Made by a program: the position numbers and the translations under genes. DNA of 38,470 nt from JAPXRI01 sp033813635. GTDB taxonomy: Bacteria > Bacillota > Clostridia > Oscillospirales > QAMX01. Shown here one piece after another: positions 1 to 8,285 of the stretch (the first letter of the stretch is position 1; each line of letters begins with the position of its first letter). Below the pieces are notes generated by a model. It made no database searches. It was not told where the DNA came from and saw nothing but the letters and a program-made list of their open reading frames with translations. The DNA is taken from the NCBI GenBank assembly GCA_033813635.1, contig JAPXRI010000027.1, positions 1 to 38,470 of the forward strand. The letters are read 5' to 3'.

Positions 1-35
1 GGCTTACTTACCGGGGCGCGCGGAGCTTTAAAGGC

Positions 36-926
36 TTATTTTGAGCCAAGAATATAACTTCTCCTGATTTTATCGATTATATCGGTGTGCTCGAAGGTTT
101 TGTTGTAGATGATATTGATCTCGCGGACGGGGTTGAAATTTTCCACCGGCACTATCACCAGCTGCCCGGTCGCCTCCTCCTCGCGGCAGGCGCTGTGGGC
201 CATAACCGTTACGCCGAGGTTTGCGGCGACAAGCTCCTTGATTGTGGAGATATTGTCTATTTCGATTATCACGTTGAAGTTTTCGATGCTCTCTGAGTTT
301 CCAATCAGCGTGTTTTCAAACAGCGAGCGCGTGCCGGTGTCGGGCGAGCGGAGGATGAATTTTTCTTTTTTGAGTTCCCTAAGCGTGACGCTGCTCTTCG
401 ACGCCAGCGGATTCTGCGGCGACACGACGAGACAGAGGTAGTCGGTGTCCAGCAGCACCGAGGTGAAGTTGTCGTTTTTTATCTGGCCTTCGACAATCGC
501 CCAGTCGAGTTCGTAATTGAGCAGTTTGCTGTAAATGTTTTTTATGTTATCGGTAATGATATTGATATGTACGTCCGGGTGTTCGTTGCAGTAGGAGACT
601 ATCAATTGGGAGAACATATACTCGCCCACGGTCGCGGTGATGCCGACGGTGAAGCTGTTGACCGATTTCTTGACGTCTTCTATGGCTTTCGCTATTCTGC
701 CGTCAATCGCGAGCAGCCTGTTGGCGTATTTGACCAGGACCTCTCCTTCGGGCGTCAAAGTGAGCGGCTTCTTATCGTCGTAGAAAATTTTTATATTGTA
801 GATCTGCTCGAGCTGCTTGATCTGATGGCTGACTGCCGGCTGGGTGAGCGACAGGAGCTTTGCAGTTTGCGTATAGCTTCCGACCTGCACGAGCGTGGTC
901 AGCGTCTTGACTTTGGTATCGATCAT
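36..926 (-). CDS. LysR-family transcriptional regulator
   Basis: DNA-binding regulator of about 296 residues, the usual LysR length. Residues 1-60 form the winged helix-turn-helix, with the family pattern SLTQPAVSHQIKQLE. The rest is a periplasmic-binding-protein-like effector domain, with TVGITATVGEYMFSQ opening it and IKELVAANLGVTVM near the end. I chose the ATG at 926 because AAGGGG lies about 10 bases upstream of it; an ATG nine bases earlier overlaps that site, and a more upstream frame start (959) lacks one. It is transcribed away from rpsL. No target gene sits beside it on the left within the window, so the effector and regulon cannot be named; CysL/YeiE-type LysR proteins are the closest by general look, but that is a weak inference. 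Confidence 0.9.
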   Translation of the reverse strand: MIDTKVKTLTTLVQVGSYTQTAKLLSLTQPAVSHQIKQLEQIYNIKIFYDDKKPLTLTPEGEVLVKYANRLLAIDGRIAKAIEDVKKSVNSFTVGITATVGEYMFSQLIVSYCNEHPDVHINIITDNIKNIYSKLLNYELDWAIVEGQIKNDNFTSVLLDTDYLCLVVSPQNPLASKSSVTLRELKKEKFILRSPDTGTRSLFENTLIGNSESIENFNVIIEIDNISTIKELVAANLGVTVMAHSACREEEATGQLVIVPVENFNPVREINIIYNKTFEHTDIIDKIRRSYILGSK

Positions 927-996
927 GGCGGTCATTCCCCTTTTTTGTCGGCGAAACATAAATTAGATTTATGAAAGCCTGAGAGACTATAATTTT

Positions 997-1025
997 ATTT
1001 TATCACAGTTTGGCGACATAATCAA
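997..1025 (-). promoter_or_regulatory. Sigma-A promoter of the LysR gene
   Basis: On the minus strand TTGATT (1020-1025) is separated by 17 bases from TAAAAT (997-1002), with a TGN extended -10. It points into the LysR gene, whose start is about 70 bases downstream. Confidence 0.65.
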
Positions 1026-1164
1026 GGAGAAAACGGTGGCTCCGTGGCGGGGGCGCTGCGCCCGCGCCGCGGGGATATTTCATTTTCGTGCTAAAAATAA
1101 ACGGACGAAAATTTATCAGTTTATCACGCCGTAGAGCGCAAATTCCGTTTAAAATAAAAAAATG
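1026..1164. other. Intergenic region between the divergent LysR gene and rpsL
   Basis: No gene is seen. A GC-rich hairpin sits at 1047-1065 (GGGCG/CGCCC stem with a CTG loop, extended by a few more pairs). It has no U tract and lies upstream of both genes, so its role is unclear. Around the hairpin the sequence is AT-rich. Confidence 0.5.
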
Positions 1165-1193
1165 TTGACTTATTTTTTGCAGTGTGATATAAT
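1165..1193 (+). promoter_or_regulatory. Sigma-A promoter of the str operon
   Basis: TTGACT (1165-1170), a 17-base spacer and a perfect TATAAT (1188-1193) with a TGN extended -10. It lies about 40 bases before the rpsL start, so the leader is short. Confidence 0.9.
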
Positions 1194-1231
1194 ACAAGGC
1201 ACTGATGTTTAAATGGGAGAGGAGGTGCAAT

Positions 1232-1660
1232 ATGCCAACATTCAATCAGCTTGTCAGAAAAGGTAGAGAAAAGACGCTTTATAAATCGACGTCGCCCGCT
1301 CTGCAGTACGGTCTGAACACTCTTCGGCAGCAGCAGACAGACAGGTCTTCTCCGCAAAAACGCGGTGTCTGCACAGTCGTCACGACGAGAACCCCGAAGA
1401 AGCCTAACTCAGCTATCCGTAAGGTGGCACGTGTCCGCCTGACAAACGGGATGGAGGTTACAGCGTATATTCCGGGTATCGGTCACAACCTTCAGGAGCA
1501 CTCCGTCGTTATGATTCGCGGCGGCCGTGTGAAGGACCTCCCGGGTGTTCGTTACCACATTATCCGCGGCATCCTGGATACCCAGGGCATGGCGAACCGT
1601 AAGCAGGGCCGTTCGAAGTACGGCGCAAAGAGGCCGAAGGCCACGGCCGCCAAGAAGTAA
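1232..1660 (+). CDS. rpsL: 30S ribosomal protein S12
   Basis: Protein S12 of the small subunit decoding centre, 142 residues. The family signatures TPKKPNSAIRKVARVRLTNG and GHNLQEHSVVMIRGG, then VKDLPGVRYH, are intact. The two lysines tied to streptomycin resistance when mutated (in PKKPNSA and GGRVKDLPG) are both present, so the sequence gives no sign of that type of resistance. The ATG at 1232 follows a GGAGAGGAGGTG ribosome binding site. It is the first gene of rpsL-rpsG-fusA-tuf. In many Firmicutes an L7Ae-like gene and rpoBC lie just upstream; here a divergent LysR gene does. Confidence 0.98.
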   Translation: MPTFNQLVRKGREKTLYKSTSPALQYGLNTLRQQQTDRSSPQKRGVCTVVTTRTPKKPNSAIRKVARVRLTNGMEVTAYIPGIGHNLQEHSVVMIRGGRVKDLPGVRYHIIRGILDTQGMANRKQGRSKYGAKRPKATAAKK

Positions 1661-1820
1661 AAATCCTTATTCCCCGTACGGCCTGAGTGGTCCGACTTCG
1701 CCGTTGTCCGGCAAAGCGGTTCCGCCGCCGTAAAACGAGCTTTGCGGGGGTTAATATATTGTTTTCTACATTATATTACCTCTTTTGCAGGGCATATGAG
1801 CGCACAGGGCGCTCCGCGGG

Positions 1821-1846
1821 AGGTATTTTACGTTTGGGGAATACCT
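1821..1846 (+). promoter_or_regulatory. Possible hairpin in the rpsL-rpsG spacer
   Basis: AGGTATT (1821-1827) and AATACCT (1840-1846) form a 7-bp stem with a 12-base loop, inside an unusually long 235-base spacer. In E. coli the equivalent spacer is bound by S7 for feedback control. Whether this hairpin does the same is only a guess. Confidence 0.25.
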
Positions 1847-1895
1847 TTCGAGTACCGATGACATCATTTTATCAATAATGAAGGAGGGAAGAATT

Positions 1896-2366
1896 GTGCC
1901 AAGAAGAGGTAATGTACCAAAGCGCGAGGTTCTCGCGGATCCGTTATATCACTCTATCGTTGTCACCAAGCTGATAAACGGCGTTATGTACGACGGCAAA
2001 AAAGGCGTCGCACAGAGCATCGTTTACAGAGCGTTCGAGATAGTCGGTGAAAAAACGGGCAAGGCGCCGATGGAAGTTTTCCAGACAGCGCTGGAGAATA
2101 TCATGCCCGTGCTGGAAGTCAAGGCACGCCGTCTCGGCGGCGCCACTTACCAGGTGCCGATAGAAGTCCGCGCGGAGCGCAGACAGACGCTCGGCATCCG
2201 CTGGCTGGTTTCGTTTGCGCGTTCGCGCGGCGAAAAGAGCATGGCGGAAAAGCTCGCAGGCGAGATCATGGATGCCGCGAACAATACGGGCAATGCCGTA
2301 AAGCGCCGCGAGGATATGCACAAGATGGCAGAAGCCAACAGGGCTTTTGCACATTACAGGTGGTAA
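1896..2366 (+). CDS. rpsG: 30S ribosomal protein S7
   Basis: Primary 16S rRNA-binding protein that nucleates assembly of the 30S head. It is 156 residues, exactly the common family length, when read from the GTG at 1896. That start has AAGGAGGG at 1881-1888, whereas an in-frame ATG at 1878 would place the ribosome binding site inside the gene. Conserved stretches include DPLYHSIVVTKLINGVMYDG, GGATYQVPIEVR and the C-terminal ANRAFAHYRW. It lies 235 bases after rpsL and 38 before fusA in the same operon. Confidence 0.97.
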   Translation: MPRRGNVPKREVLADPLYHSIVVTKLINGVMYDGKKGVAQSIVYRAFEIVGEKTGKAPMEVFQTALENIMPVLEVKARRLGGATYQVPIEVRAERRQTLGIRWLVSFARSRGEKSMAEKLAGEIMDAANNTGNAVKRREDMHKMAEANRAFAHYRW

Positions 2367-2404
2367 TAACACCATATCAATAGAAATACTCAGAGGAGCG
2401 ATTT

Positions 2405-4486
2405 ATGCCAAGGCAATTTCCGTTGGAGTTAACAAGAAATATCGGTATAATGGCGCACATTGACGCCGGCAAGACCACCACAACCGAGCGAATCCTGTAT
2501 TATACGGGAATAAACTACAAGCTCGGCGAGGTTCACGACGGTACGGCGACAATGGACTGGATGGAGCAGGAGCAGGAGAGGGGTATCACGATTACCTCCG
2601 CCGCGACTACTTGCCACTGGCGCAATCACCGAATCAATATTATAGACACTCCAGGACATGTGGACTTCACCGTCGAGGTTGAGCGTTCTTTGCGCGTCCT
2701 GGACGGTTCCGTCACTGTTTTCTGCGCAAAAGGCGGAGTCGAGCCCCAGTCGGAAACTGTCTGGCATCAGGCCGACAAATACGGCGTTCCGAGAATCGCT
2801 TATATCAATAAGATGGATATAACCGGTGCGAACTTCTTCCGCGTTGTGGATATGATGAGGGACAGACTTAAGACGAATGCCGTTCCGATTCAGCTTCCGA
2901 TAGGCAGCGAGGATATGTTCAGAGGGATTATCGATCTTGTCGATATGAGAGCCTATATTTTCCATGACGATCTCGGCAAGGATATATCCCGCGAGGATAT
3001 TCCGGAGGATATGAGGGAGCTTGCCGCGGATTACAGGACGAAGCTGATCGAGGCCATCTCAGAGTTTTCGGACGATATAATGGAAAAATATCTCGACGGC
3101 AAGGACATCGAAGACGCCGAGATGAAAACCGCAATCAGAAAAGCCACGATAGCCGGAAAAATGGTCCCGGTAACCTGCGGGACATCGTACCGGAACAAGG
3201 GTGTTCAGAAGCTGCTGGACGCGATCGTTGATTTTCTGCCGTCCCCGCTCGACATTCCGTCAATCGACGGCGTCGACCCGGATACCGGAGAAGAGATTTT
3301 ACGTCACCCCCAGGACGACGGCCCGTTTTCGGCGCTCGCGTTCAAAATCGCGACCGATCCCTTTGTGGGCAAGCTCTGCTTCTTCCGCGTCTACTCCGGC
3401 CAGATAAACTCAGGCTCGTCGGTGTACAACTCGACGAAGAAGGCGCGCGAGAGATTCGGCAGAATTCTGCAGATGCACGCAAATCACCGTGAGGATATCG
3501 AAACGGTTTACTCCGGAGATATCGCGGCCGCGGTCGGCCTGAAGAACACGACGACGGGGGACACGCTCTGCGACGAGAAGGAAAAGATTATCCTTGAATC
3601 GATGGTGTTCCCGGAGCCGGTCATCAGGGTGGCAATCGAGCCGAAGACAAAGGCCGGCCAGGAAAAGATGGGCATCGCACTGTCGAAGCTTGCCGAGGAG
3701 GATCCGACCTTTAGGACCTATACGGACAATGAGACCGGGCAGACGATTATCGCCGGAATGGGCGAGCTTCACCTTGAAATAATTGTGGACAGGATGCTCC
3801 GCGAGTTCAAGGTCGAGGCGAACATCGGCAAGCCCCAGGTCGCGTACAAGGAGACAATCCGCAAATCGGCGGTTTCGGACACCAGATACGTCAGACAGTC
3901 CGGCGGCAAGGGACAGTACGGCCATGTCAAGATTACAATCGAACCCAACGAGTCCGGCAAGGGCTTTGAGTTTATCGATAAGATCACGGGCGGCGCTATT
4001 CCGAAGGAGTACATTCCGGCCGTCGAGGAGGGTATTCGCGGAGCGCTGCAGAGCGGCGTTCTCGCGGGGTACCCGGTGGTGGACATCAAGGTCACGCTGT
4101 TCGACGGCTCGTACCACGAGGTAGACTCGTCGGAGCTCGCGTTCAAGATCGCCGCCTCGATGGCGTTCAAGGATGCCGCGGCTAAGGCGGATCCGGTTAT
4201 TCTCGAGCCGATCATGAAGGTGTCCGTCATCGTGCCGGAGGACTATATGGGCGATGTATTAGGAGACCTGCAGTCCAGGCGCGCACAGATACACGAGCTG
4301 ATACCCCGTTCGGGCTTGCAGCAGATAGACGCGTTCGTGCCGCTTTCCGAAATGTTCGGCTACGCGACGGCGCTGCGCTCGAGAACCCAGGGGCGCGGAA
4401 CGTACTCGATGGAACCGAGCCATTATGTCGAAGTTCCGAAGGCGATTCAGGAAAAACTCGCGACGAGCAAAGCCGGATCAAGGTAA
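2405..4486 (+). CDS. fusA: Elongation factor G
   Basis: Translocation GTPase of 693 residues, full length for bacterial EF-G. The G domain motifs are intact: P-loop AHIDAGKT (residues 17-24), DTPGHVDF (G3) and NKMD (G4). Domains II to V follow, including GMGELHLEIIVDR in domain III, RQSGGKGQYGHVKI in domain IV and the C-terminal RSRTQGRGTYSME. The ATG follows AGAGGAGCG. It is the third gene of the str operon. Nothing points to the EF-G2 or TetO-type ribosome-protection paralogues, and its place between rpsG and tuf supports the housekeeping role. Confidence 0.98.
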   Translation: MPRQFPLELTRNIGIMAHIDAGKTTTTERILYYTGINYKLGEVHDGTATMDWMEQEQERGITITSAATTCHWRNHRINIIDTPGHVDFTVEVERSLRVLDGSVTVFCAKGGVEPQSETVWHQADKYGVPRIAYINKMDITGANFFRVVDMMRDRLKTNAVPIQLPIGSEDMFRGIIDLVDMRAYIFHDDLGKDISREDIPEDMRELAADYRTKLIEAISEFSDDIMEKYLDGKDIEDAEMKTAIRKATIAGKMVPVTCGTSYRNKGVQKLLDAIVDFLPSPLDIPSIDGVDPDTGEEILRHPQDDGPFSALAFKIATDPFVGKLCFFRVYSGQINSGSSVYNSTKKARERFGRILQMHANHREDIETVYSGDIAAAVGLKNTTTGDTLCDEKEKIILESMVFPEPVIRVAIEPKTKAGQEKMGIALSKLAEEDPTFRTYTDNETGQTIIAGMGELHLEIIVDRMLREFKVEANIGKPQVAYKETIRKSAVSDTRYVRQSGGKGQYGHVKITIEPNESGKGFEFIDKITGGAIPKEYIPAVEEGIRGALQSGVLAGYPVVDIKVTLFDGSYHEVDSSELAFKIAASMAFKDAAAKADPVILEPIMKVSVIVPEDYMGDVLGDLQSRRAQIHELIPRSGLQQIDAFVPLSEMFGYATALRSRTQGRGTYSMEPSHYVEVPKAIQEKLATSKAGSR

Positions 4487-4515
4487 TGCAAAAGCAAATT
4501 TTGTTAAAAAAACTG

Positions 4516-4544
4516 TTGCAAAAAATATTGCTATAGTGTAAAAT
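4516..4544 (+). promoter_or_regulatory. Internal promoter for tuf
   Basis: TTGCAA (4516-4521), 17 bases, TAAAAT (4539-4544), in the AT-rich 98-base gap between fusA and tuf. A separate tuf promoter would allow the higher level of EF-Tu compared with EF-G. Confidence 0.6.
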
Positions 4545-4584
4545 AAATGTATTGTGAAGACAATCAAGAGGAGGATAACTTAAA

Positions 4585-5790
4585 ATGGCAAAGGCGAAAT
4601 TCGAAAGAACAAAACCCCATGTCAATATCGGAACTATCGGTCACGTTGACCATGGCAAGACAACATTGACGGCCGCTATCACGAAGGTTCTCGCGCTTCA
4701 GGACCCGTCTAAGGCGGTATTCACGGCATATGATCAGATCGATAAGGCTCCGGAGGAGAAGGCGCGCGGCATAACGATTAACACCGCTCACGTCGAATAC
4801 CAGACAGACGCGAGGCATTACGCCCACGTCGACTGCCCGGGACACGCCGACTATATCAAGAACATGATTACCGGCGCTGCGCAGATGGACGGCGCGATTC
4901 TCGTCGTCGCATCGACGGACGGCGTTATGGCGCAGACCTATGAGCACATTCTGCTCGCCCGCCAGGTCGGCGTGCCGGCGATTGTCGTTTTCATGAACAA
5001 GTGCGACGCTGTCGACGACCCCGAGCTTCTCGATCTCGTTGAGATGGAGATTCGCGACGCTCTCAACAAGCAGGAATTCCCGGGCGACGAGATTCCGATA
5101 ATCAGAGGCTCCGCTCTTAAAGCGCTTGAGTCCACCTCGACCGATCCGAACGCCCCCGAATACGCCCCGATTATCGAGCTGATGAAGAATGTCGACTCCT
5201 ATATTCCGACGCCTGACCGTAAAGCCGACCTCCCGTTCCTTATGCCTGTCGAAGACGTTATGACGATTACCGGCCGCGGCACTGTCGCGACTGGCCGTGT
5301 CGAGCGCGGCAGACTCAAACTCTCGGAGGAAGTCGAAGTCGTCGGCCTTAAGGAAGAGACGAGGAAGACGGTCGTCACCGGCATCGAGATGTTCAGGAAA
5401 ACGCTGGACTACGCTGAGGCCGGCGACAACATCGGCACGCTTCTCCGCGGCATTCAGAGAAACGAAATCGAGCGCGGACAGGTTATTGCGAAACCCGGCA
5501 CGATTAAACCCGTGACGAAGTTCCAGGGCCAGGTTTATGTTCTTAAGCAGGAAGAGGGCGGACGTCATACGCCGTTCCTCACGAATTACCGCCCCCAGTT
5601 CTATTTCCGCACAACTGACGTTACGGGCATTATAACGCTGCCCGAGGGCGTTGAGATGTGCATGCCGGGCGACCACGTCACCATCGATGTTGAACTGATT
5701 TACCCGATCGCTATCGAAGAGGGTCTCCGTTTTGCTATCCGCGAGGGCGGCAGAACAGTCGGTTCCGGAGTTGTTTCGGCGATTAAGTAG
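4585..5790 (+). CDS. tuf: Elongation factor Tu
   Basis: Delivers aminoacyl-tRNA to the ribosome; 401 residues, normal length. Motifs: P-loop GHVDHGKT (19-26), GITINTAHVEY (switch I), DCPGHADY (83-90), NKCD, and the domain II/III signatures TGRGTVATGRVERG and HTPFLTNYRPQFYFRTTDVT. The start follows GAGGAGGATAACTTAAA. The last gene of the str operon, it ends 16 bases before a strong terminator. One oddity: the segment after the G3 motif reads VMAQTYEH (114-121), where the classical bacterial sequence is PMPQTREH; see findings. Confidence 0.98.
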   Translation: MAKAKFERTKPHVNIGTIGHVDHGKTTLTAAITKVLALQDPSKAVFTAYDQIDKAPEEKARGITINTAHVEYQTDARHYAHVDCPGHADYIKNMITGAAQMDGAILVVASTDGVMAQTYEHILLARQVGVPAIVVFMNKCDAVDDPELLDLVEMEIRDALNKQEFPGDEIPIIRGSALKALESTSTDPNAPEYAPIIELMKNVDSYIPTPDRKADLPFLMPVEDVMTITGRGTVATGRVERGRLKLSEEVEVVGLKEETRKTVVTGIEMFRKTLDYAEAGDNIGTLLRGIQRNEIERGQVIAKPGTIKPVTKFQGQVYVLKQEEGGRHTPFLTNYRPQFYFRTTDVTGIITLPEGVEMCMPGDHVTIDVELIYPIAIEEGLRFAIREGGRTVGSGVVSAIK

Positions 5791-5806
5791 TTTAAATCAA
5801 AATAAT

Positions 5807-5840
5807 GCGGAGATGAGTGTATTCATCTCCGCTTTTTTTT
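5807..5840 (+). terminator. Rho-independent terminator after tuf
   Basis: A perfect 10-bp stem, GCGGAGATGA (5807-5816) with TCATCTCCGC (5823-5832), a 6-base loop and eight T (5833-5840). It lies only 20 bases before the next start codon on the same strand. Confidence 0.93.
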
Positions 5841-5860
5841 CAGAGCGGGAGAGTATAAAA

Positions 5861-6976
5861 ATGGGCAATATGGAAACAATGCTTAAAAAGACAAACGGAT
5901 TTATGAAGGGCATATGCCATCCGGGCAGGGATCGGGATATGCTCTTAAACGCCGGGTTAGGATGGGTCAGGCGGGATATTCCCTACCCGTACGATAAAAA
6001 CGGCGGGCTCACGTTGGCCTTCGCGGCGTATAAGGAGGCCTGCCGTTACTACGCGGAAAAAGGGATATACACGATAGGCATCACCCCGTACCCCAACACG
6101 TTTATCGGCGCCGGCATAGACGTATCGACAGAGAGCGGGCTCAAAGAGGCCGAGATTGTCTGCGAAAAGCTTGGAAAGGAGCTTTCTGGTTGCGTCAGGT
6201 GCTGGCAGGTGACAAACGAGATGCATATTCTGCATTTCCGCGCGCCGCTGGACGAGGAACAGGCGAAACGCTTTATCATTTCGTGCATGAGGGGTCTGAG
6301 AAGAGGGGATCCCGAGGGAGCCATAGGGCATAACAGCGTTGATACCCAATGGCTTGCCCATACCGCCGATATCGAGAGTGAGACGGGCGGAAGCGATTAC
6401 ATAGGGCTTGACTTTTACGCCGGGACATGGGGTGCGGGCGGACCGGACGACTATATAAGGGAAATCGACCGGGTTTATGATATGACGGGGCTGCCGGTGG
6501 TGCTGATGGAATTCGGGTTTGCCTCAAAGGGCGGATACATCGACCATGAACACGACGAGATAGGAAAATTCCTCCGCGACCACGGTTTCAAAGATATAAG
6601 CGACGCGAAAAACCGTCCGGAGGATTATATTAAAGTTCTTCCCGCCCCGATGGCGGAAACAATGAGAAAATGCTCTCCGGCGGACAAAATCAGCTATGTA
6701 GGAAGCGGATTTGAGCATATTCTGAAGAAGTGGTGGAATAAACCTGAAATTGAGCACACGGAGGACGGTCAGGCGGAGTTCTATACAAAGCTTCTGCCGA
6801 TGCTGATTGAAAATCCGCGCCTGGCGGGCGCGATCATATACTGCTGGCAGGACAGCGAGCGCTGCTTTACCTGCGGCAGCACGGACTGCCCGTGCGAGAC
6901 GGCCTGGGGGCTTATGAGGTGCGACGGTACGCCGAAACCCGCGTACAAGGCGGTCAAGAGGGTGTTCGCGGAGTAG
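5861..6976 (+). CDS. Clan GH-A (GH5-like) glycoside hydrolase, TIM barrel
   Basis: Predicted retaining glycosidase of 371 residues. Barrel landmarks fit clan GH-A: an Asn-Glu pair in VTNEMH with E120 as likely acid/base, and E217 in VVLMEFGF as likely nucleophile at strand 7, followed by AIIYCWQD near the C-terminus. There is no signal peptide or TM segment, so it should act in the cytoplasm on imported sugars. A four-cysteine cluster, CFTCGSTDCPC (335-345), could bind a metal. The ATG at 5861 has GCGGGAGAG upstream; starting further upstream would overlap tuf. It comes directly after the tuf terminator, with no visible promoter of its own. Family assignment within the clan and the substrate are not certain. 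Confidence 0.75.
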   Translation: MGNMETMLKKTNGFMKGICHPGRDRDMLLNAGLGWVRRDIPYPYDKNGGLTLAFAAYKEACRYYAEKGIYTIGITPYPNTFIGAGIDVSTESGLKEAEIVCEKLGKELSGCVRCWQVTNEMHILHFRAPLDEEQAKRFIISCMRGLRRGDPEGAIGHNSVDTQWLAHTADIESETGGSDYIGLDFYAGTWGAGGPDDYIREIDRVYDMTGLPVVLMEFGFASKGGYIDHEHDEIGKFLRDHGFKDISDAKNRPEDYIKVLPAPMAETMRKCSPADKISYVGSGFEHILKKWWNKPEIEHTEDGQAEFYTKLLPMLIENPRLAGAIIYCWQDSERCFTCGSTDCPCETAWGLMRCDGTPKPAYKAVKRVFAE

Positions 6977-7005
6977 ACGGTTTAAGGGGAGGGGGCTAAA
7001 AGCTT

Positions 7006-8166
7006 TTGAAAAAGCTTATGAAAATAATGTCCGGGCTGATGTCGCTTATTCTGAGCGTTTCGCTTTTCGCGGTCATAACGCTGTCAATCTCGCTTTTCTC
7101 GGTTAAACGGTCTTTCAGTGAGGACGGCATAAAAAAGGCCGTAGCAGGAATAGATTTTTCGGCGCTGATTAAAGTGAGCGGTTCCGGCGTTGGCGGGAAT
7201 GCGCTGCCCCTCGGTCTGCTCGCGGCCGATTTCAGCACCACCGCGAAGTCGTTCACCGGTGAGACGGATCGGGACGAGGACTCGGGCAGCCACGGCTCCG
7301 GTTTTGAAATAAGCGGCGAGCTTTTGCAAAAGCTCGCCCAAATGGGCATCGGCAGGGCTATGGTGGAGCAATATCTCTCTTCCGACCTTGTAAAAGATAT
7401 GGCGGGGAAGCTGCTGGCGCGGTACACCGAGGGACTGACCGAGTACATGTTGGACGGGGAAACGGATATCGCCGTAGACGGGGAGTTTCTGCACGAGCTT
7501 TTTGCGGACAATATGGACGACATAGAGGACCTGCTGGGGGTTGAGATGAGTAATCAGGAAAAGGACCAGCTGCTTGACATTGTCGACCAGTTTGCCCCGG
7601 AAATCGAAAAAAGCCTTCCGGCTTACAGGGAGATCGAAGACTCCATTTCCGAGAGCTCGGACGTGGATATAAGCCGGATCAGGGAGGACTATATCAGGCC
7701 CTTCTTCGCTCCGGTGTCGACGATAATCGCCCTTTCCGTGATAATAGGTATTTTCGCTCTGCTCGCGCTGCTGCGCTGGAGCTGGTACAAATGGATGATA
7801 TGGGCGGGCGTTCCCATGCTGTTTTCGGGCCTGGCCGTGCTGTCCGGCGTTTTTATAGCCGTAGGCGTAATCAACGCCGCCATATCCGGGGAAAACAGCG
7901 GGTCGGCCGCGATTCTCAGGCTGTTCGGGCCGCTTGAGGGCTCGCTCATCCTTTTCAGCGCGATTGCGATAGCCCTCGCCGTAATTTTGATCGTTTTGTA
8001 CGCGGTGTTTTCTTCGATGGCGAAAAAAACGGAGAGCGGCCGCGTATTCGCGGATGCGGCCGCGCGTCCCGCGGAGCTTGCTGAACCGCCGCAACACGGC
8101 CTGGCGCAAAACGCGGAATCCGCCGGCCCTCCGGCCGGAGATGCAGAGCGGCCGGAAGGCCGTTAA
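7006..8166 (+). CDS. Unknown membrane protein with four predicted TM segments
   Basis: 386 residues, family not recognised. A first TM helix (about 9-31) is followed by a soluble, acidic region (35-230) that contains several short helices. Three more TM helices follow (about 235-257, 265-292, 313-336), then a 50-residue tail rich in Ala, Pro and Glu. This suggests an exported sensor-like or scaffold domain held by the first helix. The TTG start is chosen because AGGGGAGGGGG lies 10 bases upstream; the ATG at 7018 is too far from it. The TTG lies inside a small palindrome (7001-7016). It is 29 bases after the glycosidase gene, so the two are probably cotranscribed. No function can be assigned. 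Confidence 0.75.
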   Translation: MKKLMKIMSGLMSLILSVSLFAVITLSISLFSVKRSFSEDGIKKAVAGIDFSALIKVSGSGVGGNALPLGLLAADFSTTAKSFTGETDRDEDSGSHGSGFEISGELLQKLAQMGIGRAMVEQYLSSDLVKDMAGKLLARYTEGLTEYMLDGETDIAVDGEFLHELFADNMDDIEDLLGVEMSNQEKDQLLDIVDQFAPEIEKSLPAYREIEDSISESSDVDISRIREDYIRPFFAPVSTIIALSVIIGIFALLALLRWSWYKWMIWAGVPMLFSGLAVLSGVFIAVGVINAAISGENSGSAAILRLFGPLEGSLILFSAIAIALAVILIVLYAVFSSMAKKTESGRVFADAAARPAELAEPPQHGLAQNAESAGPPAGDAERPEGR

Positions 8167-8242
8167 AGCCGGGTTTTAGTGTAAAGCGGATGCGTTTACA
8201 GCGCAGAATCGCTGTTTTTCAGCCGAATTTATCCGATAGCAT

Positions 8243-8275
8243 AAAAGACGCGCCGGTTTTTCGGCGCGTCTTTTT
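8243..8275. terminator. Bidirectional terminator between convergent genes
   Basis: AAAAGACGCGCC and GGCGCGTCTTTTT pair around a short GGTTTTTC loop. A and T runs flank both sides, so it can stop transcription from the membrane protein gene (+) and the GH106-like gene (-). Confidence 0.88.
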
Positions 8276-8285
8276 AAGAAGGGTC

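Noticed and set aside
4564..5676. 370-codon open frame on the minus strand
   Set aside because: Antisense shadow of tuf, which is certain.
7001..7016. AGCTTTT-GA-AAAAGCT palindrome overlapping a TTG start
   Set aside because: Short and AT-rich with a two-base centre; could easily arise by chance. Only noted in the gene entry.
7084..8109. 341-codon open frame on the minus strand
   Set aside because: Opposite the membrane protein gene; the plus-strand frame has clear TM helices and a ribosome binding site, this one is rich in His and Arg without domains.
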